A stretch of DNA of 64,000 nucleotides from Terriglobus saanensis SP1PR4 (lineage in GTDB: Bacteria; Acidobacteriota; Terriglobia; Terriglobales; Acidobacteriaceae): the NCBI RefSeq assembly GCF_000179915.2, contig NC_014963.1, forward strand, positions 1,364,001 through 1,428,000, read 5' to 3'. Position numbers and translations under genes: made by a program. Below are positions 47,546 through 56,324 of the stretch, one piece after another (the stretch's first letter is position 1; the number at the start of each line of letters is the position of its first letter). Under the pieces are notes generated by a model. The model did not search any database and was not told the DNA's origin. It saw nothing but the letters and a program-made list of their open reading frames with translations.

Positions 47546-48283
47546 ATGAGCGAGCGTCAGGATGAAGCCATTGTGCTGCGGACATGGCCCTTCCAGGAGG
47601 CGGACTTGCTGGTGTCGCTCTTCACGCGGCATCAGGGGCGTGTGAAGGGTGTGGCGCGGCATGCCATGCGGTCGCGGCGGCGCTTCGGCGGGGCTCTGGA
47701 GCCGATGACGTACGTGCGTGCGAACTGGGCGGAGAAGCCTCGGCAGGAGCTCGTGCGGCTGAACAGCTTTGAGATTTTGTGGTCGCCGCTTCGGGAGCCG
47801 GTAGACTATGCACGCTCTGCGGCGCTTTCAGTGGTGGCGGAAGTGTTGGAAAGTGCGTTGCCGGAGCAGGCACCGGAGGACGATGTCTTTCGGCTGGCCC
47901 TGACGACGATCGAGCGGATGCAGGTCGGTGAGGTGTGGCTTCCGGTGACGTATTTTCTGCTTTGGGTGACACGGCTTCTGGGATGGATGCCCGATCTTTC
48001 CTCATGCGCCGTGTGTGGAGAAAGTCTTCGTGGAAAAGGTTTCTTTTATTCGCCTGCAAGGGACGGAGCGACGTGTGTGGTCCATCGCGGAAGCGGGAGT
48101 GTTGAAGTCGGTGCGGAGAGTTCCGCGCTGGCTGTGCGAATTTTTCAGCAGCCGATTGCTGTGCTGGCTCAGGAGGCTTTTCCGAAAGCACGGGCGGTGG
48201 ATCTGCGGAGGTTTGCGGTGACGGCGCTGGAGCGGCATCTCGAGGACCGATTGCTGTCGGCCAGGGTGCTGGCTCGGTTGTAG
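47546..48283 (+). CDS. recO: DNA repair protein RecO
   Basis: This 245-residue recombination mediator loads RecA with RecR at single-strand gaps. ATG 47546 follows AAAGGAGGGGT; a start at 47477 would fall inside the ferredoxin terminator. The N-terminal OB-fold shows EAIVLRTWPFQEADLLVSLFTRHQGRVKGVARHAMRSRRRFGG. The helical body ends in a zinc-site region CAVCGESLRG; the second Cys pair of the family is replaced by CVVH. RecF and RecR are not nearby. Confidence 0.88.
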   Translation: MSERQDEAIVLRTWPFQEADLLVSLFTRHQGRVKGVARHAMRSRRRFGGALEPMTYVRANWAEKPRQELVRLNSFEILWSPLREPVDYARSAALSVVAEVLESALPEQAPEDDVFRLALTTIERMQVGEVWLPVTYFLLWVTRLLGWMPDLSSCAVCGESLRGKGFFYSPARDGATCVVHRGSGSVEVGAESSALAVRIFQQPIAVLAQEAFPKARAVDLRRFAVTALERHLEDRLLSARVLARL

Positions 48284-48314
48284 TGTCTTTGGACAAAAAG
48301 CTACGGATGACGGA

Positions 48315-49250
48315 TTAGTTGTTGGGATAGTTTTTCGGGAGAAGAAGGGTGAGGGCGTCCGGAATGGTGGAGATGTGGAGCGGAAGGATGCCGAAGGGCT
48401 CGCCGTCGGCCTCCGCTTCGATCTCATAATCTCGCGGTGTGCAGAGAATTTCCGTCGCACGGACGGCGATCAGGTTGTCAGCGCTCTCGACGCCCGCGAG
48501 GGGTGCCTGTCCAAGAAGGCAGCGCAGGATAAAGAGAAAGAGTGCCAGACGATTGTGCTTTCTGGTGAGGATGGCGAGCAGATCATTGCGTGTGAGCGCG
48601 TTGCCGGGACGCCAGCGGTTGAGTATTCCTCCAAAGGAACGTGCGCGGAGGATGAGCAACTCCGAAGCAATGAGTGCGATCTCGGTTCCGTCCAACAGAC
48701 CGATGCGCACGTCGAAGTCTTCGACACGATTTCTGCGGATCAGGTTGAGACCCTGGAAGAAATAGTGCATCCGCGAAGCGCTGGCCGTGGGCTTGGGGAG
48801 AGACATCAGTTCTGCGTGAAAGCCCGCGCCGGTGGCGGTAAGGAAGTAGGTGGGAGCAGCGTCCCCGGGGCGGGCCAGTGTGCCGACAGGAACGCGTCTC
48901 TTCTCAAACTGAGCCAGCTGTTGGATCGCTTGCAGGGGCTTCATGCTCAGGCCGAGATCGCGTGCGATGACGTTTCCTGTTCCGAAGGGAATAATGGCCA
49001 GGGCGATCTTTTGGTGGACGGCTCCCTGCATGGCTTCGAAGAGGGTGCCGTCGCCTCCGCAGACGATGACGAGTTGTGTGCCTGCCTGGGCGGCGGTGGC
49101 TACCTGAGGCCCCGCGCTTGCGGGGCCAGTCGTGGCGATCGATTCGACGTCCGGGAAGTGGAGTCGCAACGCCGCCAGCATGGTGGGGAGCTGCCGAAGG
49201 ACGGCGCCGCCGCCGGCCTTCGGGTTGTAGAGAAGCAAGGTTGCAGACAT
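48315..49250 (-). CDS. Diacylglycerol-kinase-family lipid kinase
   Basis: This 311-residue protein has the DAGK catalytic core: LLYNPKAGGGA, CGGDGTLFEAMQG (GGDGT nucleotide loop) at about residues 79-91, PFGTGNVIARDLGL, and the C-terminal acidic/beta region (IRVGLLDGTEIALI; EAEADGEPFGILPLHI). Such YegS/DgkB-like kinases phosphorylate diacylglycerol or other lipids. The start at ATG 49250 gives MSATLLLYNP at once. Substrate is not determined. It runs convergent to recO, 31 bases away. Confidence 0.85.
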   Translation of the reverse strand: MSATLLLYNPKAGGGAVLRQLPTMLAALRLHFPDVESIATTGPASAGPQVATAAQAGTQLVIVCGGDGTLFEAMQGAVHQKIALAIIPFGTGNVIARDLGLSMKPLQAIQQLAQFEKRRVPVGTLARPGDAAPTYFLTATGAGFHAELMSLPKPTASASRMHYFFQGLNLIRRNRVEDFDVRIGLLDGTEIALIASELLILRARSFGGILNRWRPGNALTRNDLLAILTRKHNRLALFLFILRCLLGQAPLAGVESADNLIAVRATEILCTPRDYEIEAEADGEPFGILPLHISTIPDALTLLLPKNYPNN

Positions 49251-49267
49251 CTAGAAGATTCTAGATG

Positions 49268-51055
49268 TTATTTCTGCGTTGCAATCCACTCGTTCACGCG
49301 CTTGTCGAGGACGTCGAGCGGAAGTGCGCCGGAGTCGATGACGAGATCGTGGAACTTGCGAAGGTCGAACTTCGTGCCAAGCGCGGTCTGAGCGCGTTCG
49401 CGGAGTTCGATGAGTTTGAGCTGGCCGATCTTGTAGCCGAGGGCCTGTGCGGGCCAGGCGATGTAGCGATCGGTTTCGGCCTGGACGTTTGTCTCGTCGA
49501 TGGAGGAGTGGTCGTGGAAGAAGTCGACCATCTGCTGGCGCGTCCAGTGTTTGGAGTGAACGCCGGTATCTACGACGAGACGGATGGCGCGCCAGACATC
49601 GGCTTTGAGACGGCCGTAGTCGTTGTAGGGATCCTGATAAAAGCCGACTTCTTTACCCAGGCGTTCGCTGTAGAGACCCCAGCCCTCGGTGTAGGCAGTG
49701 TAGTAGCTCTGCTTACGGAACTCAGGGATGCCTGTAAGCTCCTGCGCGATGGAGATTTGCAGATGATGTCCGGGCAGACCCTCATGGTAGGAGACGACTT
49801 CCGCGTCCTCAAGGCCGCGGCTGGCGAAGTTATAGGTGTTGACATAGACGCGGCCGGGGCGCTTTCCATCAGGTGTTCCGGGCTGGTAGTACGCGGCAGC
49901 CTGCTCCTTCTCCATGTACTCGGGGACGGGGAGGACTTCGAGCGGCGCCTTGGGCAGTGTGCCAAAGAGTTGCGGCAGCTTGGCCTTCATGTCGTTGATG
50001 TGGCTGGAGTAGGCGTCGATGAGTTGCTGCTTGGAGGTGGCGTGCAGTTTCGGGTTGGTTTTGACGGCGGCATTGAAGGTCTTGAGATCGCTGAAGCCCA
50101 TCTTCTTCGCGATGACCAGCATGGCGGCTTCGTCGCGCTTTACTTCTTCCAGGCCAATCTTGTGAATTTCGTCAGCGGTCTTATTGGTCGTTGTGCTCTG
50201 GCGGATGCGGAAGGCGTAATATGCCTCTCCGTCAGGAATCGACGAGATGCCGGGTTCGGTGCGGCCCTTGGGAATGTATTCCGCCGAAAGGAACTTCGCG
50301 AAGCGCTGGTAGCTGGGAAGGACGACCGTGGCGATGGCATGCATCACCTCGTCGTGAATGCGTTTTTGATCTGCGGCGCTGATGGTCTTGGGGAACTGCT
50401 TCAGCGGTGCGGAAAAGGGCGAGTCTTCCGGCTTGATGGCGATCAGCGCATTCGTTTGAACGAGCACTTTTTCGAGAAGGAATTTGGGAGGCATACGTCC
50501 GTCGTTGATGCCGGCTTCCATGGCGACCATGATCTGCGAGAAGGGTTTGTCCACGGTGGAGAGGCGCTTGATGTAGTCGTCGTAGTCCTTAACCGTGTCG
50601 AAGGCCGTGGCGGCGGCGAGCTGCGGCACCTGTGTATGGAAGCCGTTGAACTGGTTGACCGGCATCTCCCATTCTTTGAAGCGGGCGGATTCCTGATCGT
50701 CGATGAGCGTTCGGAGGAGGAGTTCGGAGGAGAGCTTATCCTGGTCGCTGAGACCGGTGGTGTCGATTGCGCCAAGGCGCTCGATAAAGACACGCTCGCG
50801 CTGGAGCTGATTGGAGAACCCGGCGGCGGACATGTCGCTCCAGCGATCGTTGTAACGCTTATCGCCAAGGTAGGTCGCGGTTTCGGGCGAGTGGAGCAGG
50901 ACGTCTTCCCAGTACTCGACGAAGAGCGTGTTAAGCGCTTTGGAGCGATCCGCTGGGGAGATTTGACTCCGCAGAAGCGGGCTCGCGATGAGGCCTGCGA
51001 AGAGAGCGGTTGCAACGGCGCAGGAGCGCATGGAAGACAGCACGGAGTTTGCCAA
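49268..51055 (-). CDS. DUF885 family protein (HEGxPGHH, metallopeptidase-like)
   Basis: This 595-residue exported protein starts at TTG 51055 (GAGGTG seven bases upstream) or ATG 51031. The hydrophobic signal SCAVATALFAGLIASPLL follows either. The DUF885 signature YHEGLPGHHLQISIAQ, an HExxH-like zinc motif, lies at about residue 425, with GWGLYSERLGKEVGFYQDPYNDYGRLKADVWRA after it, including the second Glu ligand helix. DUF885 members are putative carboxypeptidases or dipeptidases in the periplasm. Substrate is unknown. Monocistronic on its strand. Confidence 0.85.
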   Translation of the reverse strand: MANSVLSSMRSCAVATALFAGLIASPLLRSQISPADRSKALNTLFVEYWEDVLLHSPETATYLGDKRYNDRWSDMSAAGFSNQLQRERVFIERLGAIDTTGLSDQDKLSSELLLRTLIDDQESARFKEWEMPVNQFNGFHTQVPQLAAATAFDTVKDYDDYIKRLSTVDKPFSQIMVAMEAGINDGRMPPKFLLEKVLVQTNALIAIKPEDSPFSAPLKQFPKTISAADQKRIHDEVMHAIATVVLPSYQRFAKFLSAEYIPKGRTEPGISSIPDGEAYYAFRIRQSTTTNKTADEIHKIGLEEVKRDEAAMLVIAKKMGFSDLKTFNAAVKTNPKLHATSKQQLIDAYSSHINDMKAKLPQLFGTLPKAPLEVLPVPEYMEKEQAAAYYQPGTPDGKRPGRVYVNTYNFASRGLEDAEVVSYHEGLPGHHLQISIAQELTGIPEFRKQSYYTAYTEGWGLYSERLGKEVGFYQDPYNDYGRLKADVWRAIRLVVDTGVHSKHWTRQQMVDFFHDHSSIDETNVQAETDRYIAWPAQALGYKIGQLKLIELRERAQTALGTKFDLRKFHDLVIDSGALPLDVLDKRVNEWIATQK

Positions 51056-51085
51056 TTTCGAACACCTCAGATTCGTTTGAGTGTA

Positions 51086-52105
51086 TCAATCCGGTGTAGA
51101 TAAGTTGTCCCTTAATGCGGAGATGTTCTTAATTGGGATAGAGTGCAGCAGGTTGCCTTGCGCGGCGTCAGAAGAGGTCTTCTTTTCCAGCAAGCGGTAG
51201 AGGGTCGAACGACTGATGCCGAGACATTCGGCGGCGCGGAGCTTGTTGCCGCCGCAGTAGCCGAGCACGTAGTTCACGTGGTGGAGCACGATGTCTTCAA
51301 GTCGCTGCGTTTTTCCCAAGGGTAGAGGTGACAGGGATGGTTGAGCGGAATTTTCTTCAGCGAGAAGGCAGGCCGGAAGGTGTGGGATCTCCAGAACGCC
51401 CGCGTCCGTCTGGGTGACGGCGTACCCTACAACCTCTTCAAGCTCGCGGACATTGCCGGGCCAGGAGTGGGAGAGAAGACGCTCCAGCAGGTTTGCCGAA
51501 AGCGCAGGAGGAAGTTTGCCCTGTTGGCGAGCAGAGAGGCTCACGAAGTGGGTGACGAGTTCTTCCAGGTCTTCGAGGTGCGCGCGTAAGGGCGGCAGCG
51601 GAATCTCGATCATCGAAAGGCGTTCGTAGAGATCCTTGCGGAAGGTTCCTAATTGAACCTGGGGCCGGAGATCGTGTCGGGTTGCGGCAACTACGCGGAT
51701 GCGCACATGACTGGCGCTGGCGTTCCGGAGTTCCTGCTGTCGGAGAACGCGCAGCAGAGCTACCTGCGTACTGAATGGCATTTCGCCGACGTCATCCAGA
51801 AACAAGGTGCCTCTGTAGTTGGAAAATCCGGCTTTCGCGATCTGTTCGGCGGCGGTGGAGGCATTGCAGACGACCAGGGGAGTGTCCGTCCCCATTCCCA
51901 GAGTATGGAGCGCGTGCGCGATGAGGTTTTTCCCTGTGCCTGGCTCCCCGGTGAGGAGCACGCTGCGAAAGTGCGGACCGATGCGATGGATCTGAAGTTT
52001 GAGGCGCTCCATCACGGCGCTGCTTCCGATCAGGCCGAAGTCTCCGGAATGGGCGGTGGGAGGGTTTGTCGTGAAATGGGGGACGGGGGCCGGCATCGCT
52101 TTCAT
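51086..52105 (-). CDS. AAA+/Fis-type transcriptional regulator lacking GAFTGA
   Basis: This 339-residue protein starts at ATG 52105; the longer frame to 52165 begins inside a terminator hairpin and is rejected. Domains: AAA+ core with Walker A LTGEPGTGKNLIA and Walker B GTLFLDDVGEMP, the sensor helix SHSWPGNVRELEEVVGYA, and a C-terminal Fis helix-turn-helix (GNKLRAAECLGISRSTLYRLLEKK). Between the Walker motifs about 30 residues are missing relative to sigma-54 activators, and no GAFTGA is seen. No receiver or PAS input domain is attached. It may control transcription by a sigma-70 route, as TyrR does. Confidence 0.8.
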   Translation of the reverse strand: MKAMPAPVPHFTTNPPTAHSGDFGLIGSSAVMERLKLQIHRIGPHFRSVLLTGEPGTGKNLIAHALHTLGMGTDTPLVVCNASTAAEQIAKAGFSNYRGTLFLDDVGEMPFSTQVALLRVLRQQELRNASASHVRIRVVAATRHDLRPQVQLGTFRKDLYERLSMIEIPLPPLRAHLEDLEELVTHFVSLSARQQGKLPPALSANLLERLLSHSWPGNVRELEEVVGYAVTQTDAGVLEIPHLPACLLAEENSAQPSLSPLPLGKTQRLEDIVLHHVNYVLGYCGGNKLRAAECLGISRSTLYRLLEKKTSSDAAQGNLLHSIPIKNISALRDNLSTPD

Positions 52106-52148
52106 CACTTCATCGGCAATAAAACGGAAAACATGAGCCCGACGTAAA

Positions 52149-52184
52149 AAAGGGGAAGACCGCATGCAGCGGTCTTTCCCCTTT
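52149..52184 (-). terminator. Terminator downstream of the bacilliredoxin gene
   Basis: Read leftward, a 15-bp stem with one bulge (AAAGGGGAAGACCGC at 52149-52163 with GCGGTCTTTCCCCTTT at 52169-52184, loop ATGCA) is followed by T-rich TTTTTACGTC. Confidence 0.8.
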
Positions 52185-52207
52185 GGGGAATTTCGCAGGG
52201 CGAAATT

Positions 52208-52633
52208 TTATGCGTTGGTCTTGGCGCAGTAGGTGTCGAAGGCCCGTGTGAGTTCCTGTGCGATGGCGGGGGCGTTCGAAGTTTCAATCGCCGAACGCTG
52301 CATCAGGTAGACGAGCTGGCCGTCGCGCAGGATGGCGATGGCGGGAGAGGTGGGGGGATGACCCTGGAAGTAGGTGCGTGCTTTCTCGGTGGCTTCGCGG
52401 TCCTGGCCGGCAAAGACGGTGACTGCCTGGTCGGGCTTGACGCCGTTCTGCATAGCCAGACGAACGCCAGGACGCATTTTGCCTGCCGCGCAACCACAGA
52501 TCGAGTTGACGACGAGCAGGGTGGTTCCGGGCTGCGCAAGAGCAGCGTCAACCTCAGCCGCCGTGCGTGCCTCATTCAAACCGGCGCGTGTGAGTTCCTC
52601 GCGCATCGGGATCACCATAAGTTCTGGATACAT
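52208..52633 (-). CDS. BrxA/BrxB-like bacilliredoxin
   Basis: This 141-residue thioredoxin-fold protein matches the YphP/YqiW family. The active-site CGC motif is in LLVVNSICGCAAGKMRPGV, near residue 46, and the cis-Pro region is FQGHPPTSPAIAILRDG. The family uses bacillithiol to reduce mixed disulfides. Start MYPELMVIPMREELTRAG is the standard opening. It stands alone between the AAA+ gene and murB, which is divergent. Confidence 0.9.
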   Translation of the reverse strand: MYPELMVIPMREELTRAGLNEARTAAEVDAALAQPGTTLLVVNSICGCAAGKMRPGVRLAMQNGVKPDQAVTVFAGQDREATEKARTYFQGHPPTSPAIAILRDGQLVYLMQRSAIETSNAPAIAQELTRAFDTYCAKTNA

Positions 52634-52737
52634 GCATCCTCCTTGCAGACGGTTGAAAGCCGTGTGCTGCTTTGATTCTACGCATTCCCGGTTGGGTTCG
52701 TATCAGGAGAAAGTCGTGTGATTTACCCTCGAACCGG

Positions 52738-53811
52738 ATGACGTTTCTCGAACAGGTCGCGCTGGCGCCGTACACCACCCTTGGAATCGGCGGTCCCGCC
52801 CGCTGGATGGCGACGGTGTCGACCGAAGGCGATCTGGTATGGGCCCTGAAGTTTGCGGCAGAGAAAGACTTACGGGTCTTTGTGCTGGGAGGCGGAAGCA
52901 ACCTGTTGGTGGGCGACGCGGGTTTCGATGGCCTGGTGGTGCGGATCGCACTTCCGGGAATTGCGCGCGACGGCGACTGCCTGCGTGTGGGAGCCGGAGA
53001 GAGCTGGGACAGGTTCGTGCAGTATGCCGTGGAAAACGATCTGGCTGGTGTGGAGTGCCTGGCCGGGATTCCTGGAACTGTAGGCGGAACGCCGGTGCAG
53101 AACGTCGGAGCGTATGGGCAGGAGGTGGCCGAGACGATTGTGCGGGTGCGGGCCTTCGATCTTGAGCTGAAAAAGTTTGTCGAACTGATGAAGGAAGAGT
53201 GCGGGTTTGGCTATCGCACCAGTCTCTTCAACACCGACCCAGCAGAGGGCGGTGCTAAGGGGCGTTACGTGGTGACGCGTGTGGATTTTTGTCTGCATGC
53301 CGGTGGTGCGCCGCAGTTGAAGTATGCAGACCTGGCAAAGCGGTTTGCGGAAGGCTCATCTCCGAGTCTGGTGGAAGTGGCCGAAGCCGTCCGTGCGATT
53401 CGAGGGTTGAAGGGTATGGTGACGGCTGCGCCGGATATCTCGGGGGAATATCCAAGCGAGCGTGATGCAGATACGTGCTCGGCGGGGTCGTTCTTTCGGA
53501 ATCCCGTGGTGCCGGTGGAGGTGTTGGGTGGGATTGCAAGCGCTTTGGAAATAGCCGAGGACAAGGTTCCGCATTGGGCAGTCGGCAATGATCGCGTAAA
53601 GCTGCCTGCGGCGTGGCTGATTGAACAGGCTGGGTTTCCGCGAGGCTATGTGATGGGGTCGGTGGGGATCTCGACGCGGCATACACTCGCGCTCACGAAC
53701 CGGGGCGGAGCGACGACGGCGGAGATGGTGGCGCTGCGCGATGAAATTGCGCGGGTGGTGTGTGAGCGCTTCGGAGTATCGCTGGAGCAGGAACCGGTTT
53801 TAGTTTCCTAA
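52738..53811 (+). CDS. murB: UDP-N-acetylenolpyruvoylglucosamine reductase
   Basis: This 357-residue FAD enzyme reduces the enolpyruvyl group to make UDP-MurNAc. ATG 52738 is chosen because MTFLEQVALAPYTTLGIGGPARW is the conserved start. FAD-binding marks are LGGGSNLLVGDAGFDGLVV and GIPGTVGGTPVQNVGAYGQEV. The catalytic Ser lies in GSFFRNPVVP, and the type I insertion is present (YADLAKRF). Its 3' end overlaps modC convergently by 12 bases. It is separated from the murE dcw run by 24 kb. Confidence 0.95.
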   Translation: MTFLEQVALAPYTTLGIGGPARWMATVSTEGDLVWALKFAAEKDLRVFVLGGGSNLLVGDAGFDGLVVRIALPGIARDGDCLRVGAGESWDRFVQYAVENDLAGVECLAGIPGTVGGTPVQNVGAYGQEVAETIVRVRAFDLELKKFVELMKEECGFGYRTSLFNTDPAEGGAKGRYVVTRVDFCLHAGGAPQLKYADLAKRFAEGSSPSLVEVAEAVRAIRGLKGMVTAAPDISGEYPSERDADTCSAGSFFRNPVVPVEVLGGIASALEIAEDKVPHWAVGNDRVKLPAAWLIEQAGFPRGYVMGSVGISTRHTLALTNRGGATTAEMVALRDEIARVVCERFGVSLEQEPVLVS

Positions 53812-54471
53812 GAGGTGCAAGAGATGCTCGCGGCGGTCGCTGAGGACTTCGCGGGCTGGGCCGACCTGGGTGATGCGGCTGTCTTCGAGGCGAGCGACTT
53901 CGTCGGCTGATTCGAGAGTTTCCGACAGATTGTGAGTGACGGAGAGGATCAGGGCTCCGGAATCTGCCTGCCAGTTTTTAAGCTCGGCGATGAGCTGCGT
54001 GCGCAGAAGAATGTCGAGGCCACTGAGGGCTTCATCGAGCAAGAGAAGTCTTGGGCGGGAGGCGATTGCCCGCGCGAGCGCCACGCGCTGGCGTTCTCCG
54101 CTGGAGAGGGTGGCTGGTTTGCTGTCTCGGACGTGTTCGACTTGGAAGCGCTGAAGGAGTTCGTCTGCGAGGGCCGTGCTCTCGCCTTTGAGCGGGAAGA
54201 GAAGATTTTCGCGCGCGGTCATGTGAGGGAAGAGCGCGGCGTGATGCGTGACGAGCGGGATCCGGCGGCGATCCGGGCTCAGGTGGGAGATGTCTTTCTC
54301 GTCGAGAAGAACGCGCGTGGCGGGCGGCTGCCATAGACCGGCGATGGCGCGGAGGATGCTGGATTTTCCCGCACCGGATGCGCCGAAGAGGACGGTCCAC
54401 GGCTGCTTGATGACGAGATGGACCTCAAGCGTTTGTCTTCCGCGTTCGCCCTGGAGAGTCAGTTCAAGCAT
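53800..54471 (-). CDS. modC: Molybdate ABC transporter ATP-binding protein
   Basis: This 223-residue ATPase starts at ATG 54471 (CCGGAGAAACAGCG upstream), overlapping the modB end by 8 bases. Walker A is FGASGAGKSSILRAIAGL, the signature LSSGERQRVALARAIASRP, and Walker B LLLLDEALSGLD. Canonical ModC has a C-terminal MOP regulatory domain (about 350 residues in total); it is absent here, so molybdate-responsive inhibition is not expected. Upstream residues to 54636 lie inside modB and are rejected. The order A-B-C supports the molybdate assignment. Confidence 0.88.
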   Translation of the reverse strand: MLELTLQGERGRQTLEVHLVIKQPWTVLFGASGAGKSSILRAIAGLWQPPATRVLLDEKDISHLSPDRRRIPLVTHHAALFPHMTARENLLFPLKGESTALADELLQRFQVEHVRDSKPATLSSGERQRVALARAIASRPRLLLLDEALSGLDILLRTQLIAELKNWQADSGALILSVTHNLSETLESADEVARLEDSRITQVGPAREVLSDRREHLLHLLGN

Positions 54472-55132
54472 CGCTGTTTCTCCGGAAGAGGCTGCGGCCG
54501 TAGACGAAGAGCAGGGCGATGGTGGAGGCGAGAAGAAGCCAGAGGGCAGTGTGATTTGCCGCGGCGTAGTCGAAGTTCTGTACCTGATCGAAGAGGGAGA
54601 TAGAGAGCGTCTGTGTGCGACCGGGAATGCCTCCACCGAGCATAAGGACGACGCCGAACTCTCCGACGGTGTGCATGAAGGTGAGGACGGCTGCGGCGAG
54701 GATCGAACTCTTCACCAGAGGCAGAGCGATGGCGCGAAAGACGCGGCTGGGGGATGCGCCGAGGGTCTGCGCGGCTTCGAGATAGCGCGGGTCGATGCTG
54801 CGCAGGCCAGCGACCACCGGCTGCACGGCGAAGGGAAGGCTGTAGAGCACGGAGCCGACGACCAGGCCTGAGAACGTAAACGCAAGAGGGTGGCCGAGGA
54901 GGCGGATGATTGTACGTCCCAGTGCCGTGAGCGGGCCTAGACCGACGAGGAGGTAGAAGCCGAGCACGGTCGGGGGGAGGACGATGGGGAGGGCAACGAG
55001 GGCTTCGACGATGTAGCGCAGTTTGCTGCGGCCGAGGGCGAGCCAACCTGCGAGAGGCAGGGCGAGGATCATCAGCACGAGCGTGGTGATGGTGGCAAGG
55101 CGGAGTGTGAGGAGGAGAGCTTCCTTATCCAC
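54464..55132 (-). CDS. modB: Molybdate ABC transporter permease
   Basis: This 222-residue permease starts at GTG 55132. Five to six spans include LATITTLVLMILALPLAGWLAL, VEALVALPIVLPPTVLGFYLL and LALFTFSGLVVGSVLYSLPF-type segments, with the EAA coupling loop ARTLGASPSRVFRAIALPL-like (EAAQTLGASPSRVFRAIALPLVKSS). PPTVLGFYLL and SVLYSLPFAVQP are typical of ModB. It is separated from modA by 365 bases containing a repeat element, so the ABC unit may have two transcripts. Confidence 0.93.
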   Translation of the reverse strand: MDKEALLLTLRLATITTLVLMILALPLAGWLALGRSKLRYIVEALVALPIVLPPTVLGFYLLVGLGPLTALGRTIIRLLGHPLAFTFSGLVVGSVLYSLPFAVQPVVAGLRSIDPRYLEAAQTLGASPSRVFRAIALPLVKSSILAAAVLTFMHTVGEFGVVLMLGGGIPGRTQTLSISLFDQVQNFDYAAANHTALWLLLASTIALLFVYGRSLFRRNSDA

Positions 55133-55281
55133 TTTGCGAGTGTAGCTGGTGGTGAGTTATGCAGCAGATCCCTGCGCTGCGCTACGGGGTGACAAACAAA
55201 ATTTAGCGGAGGAACACGAGCAGGGTTTCAGCGCAAACCAAGGTGTGTCCAATACTCTTCCGGTTCCTAAAGGGGTCTTTT

Positions 55282-55486
55282 GTCATCCCGTAGCGAAGTG
55301 GAGGGATCTGCTTTTGCGGTTTACTGGTAGGTTCGCTCTTCGAGCGAAAGATGCGCTTTGCGCATAACCCACACGTCGCAAAAGACGCGATGTATGGGGC
55401 ACCCGGTTTGGGTCTCCGAAGAAATCTGGTTTGTGCGCTATGCGCGACCCCACCCTTTCGCATGAAGCCGCGAAAGAATGGGGCAC
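55282..55486 (+). repeat. Dispersed hairpin repeat, copy D, between modA and modB
   Basis: The gene-free stretch 55133-55497 holds the longest copy. It begins GTCATCCCGTAGCGAAG and ends GCGAAAGAATGGGGCAC, with GAGGGATCTGCTTTTGCGG, an extra central insert (TTCGAGCGAAAGATGCGC region), AAATCTGGTTTGTGCGC and CACCCTTTCGC. A truncated inverted piece (GCAGATCCCTGCGCTGCGCTA and onward) lies at 55164-55197, so two insertions or one complex copy are present. Confidence 0.85.
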
Positions 55487-55497
55487 GAGGGTGTTTT

Positions 55498-56289
55498 TTA
55501 CTTGATGGGGTGCAGGCCGAGGCTGGCGAGGTGGGCCTGGATCTCGTCGCTCAGGATGTAGTCGAGCAGCTTGTGGGCATTGTCGCGCTGGGGAGAACTG
55601 CGCAGCACGACGGCGCACTGGCGGATCTCCGGGTAAACGTAGGTGGGAAAGAGGACGAAGCTGCCGCTGTTCTTGAACTTCGGCGAGGTGGCGATGGTCT
55701 CGGAGATGAGGGCGAGTTCCGCGTTGCCGGTCTGTGCGAACTGTGCTGCCTGAGCGACGGATTCGCCCTGCACAAGATGCGGTGCGACGTTTTCGTAAAA
55801 CTTCATCTTCTGCAGTGCGGACACAGCAGCGCGTCCGTATGGAGCGTGGTCGGGATTGGCGATGGAGACGGACTTCAGATCTTTGCGCTCCAATACTTCG
55901 AGATGGAGAGGATTGAAGCGCGAATCCTTGCGGGTCCAGAGTACGAGGGTGCCTTTGGCGTAAGGGATCGCGTCTGTCGAATCGGCCATACCACTGGAGA
56001 CGACGCGTTCGGCGAAGACATAGTCAGCGGAGAAGAAGATGTCCGCTGGAGCGCCTGAGATCATCTGCTCGGAGAGGACGGAGGACGCGCCGTAGTTGAT
56101 GACGAGATGAATCCCGGTTTTACGTTCGAAGTAGGGTGCGAGCACTTCAAAGACCGGCTGCATGTCGGCGGCGGAGGCTACGTGCAGCTCTGTCTTCGGT
56201 TTGGGCGCGGGTTTTGCCTGGGCCTTGGCGGTGCTGGAAGACGCGCAGAGTGCCGCGAAAACGAACGCGATGAAAGCGAGCTGTTTCAT
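55498..56289 (-). CDS. modA: Molybdate-binding periplasmic protein
   Basis: This 263-residue substrate-binding protein starts at ATG 56289, where a signal peptide (LAFIAFVFAALCASSSTAKA) begins; the longer frame to 56340 lacks it. Mature marks: ELHVASAADMQPVFEVLAPYFERKTGIHLVINYGASSVLSEQMISGAPADIFFSADY, the ModA beta strands and anion-binding Ser/Ala loops, then NPDHAPYGRAAV and ELALISETI. It would deliver molybdate (or tungstate) to ModB. It is divergent from thrC, only 35 bases apart. Confidence 0.93.
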   Translation of the reverse strand: MKQLAFIAFVFAALCASSSTAKAQAKPAPKPKTELHVASAADMQPVFEVLAPYFERKTGIHLVINYGASSVLSEQMISGAPADIFFSADYVFAERVVSSGMADSTDAIPYAKGTLVLWTRKDSRFNPLHLEVLERKDLKSVSIANPDHAPYGRAAVSALQKMKFYENVAPHLVQGESVAQAAQFAQTGNAELALISETIATSPKFKNSGSFVLFPTYVYPEIRQCAVVLRSSPQRDNAHKLLDYILSDEIQAHLASLGLHPIK

Positions 56290-56324
56290 AGAGAAGCAGC
56301 CTTTACGATACCCTGTACCTAGCC

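Noticed and set aside
49265-51103. Long open frame (612 codons) on the plus strand across the DUF885 gene
   Set aside because: Antisense to a complete DUF885 gene with its HEGxPGHH motif; the frame is repetitive and domain-free.
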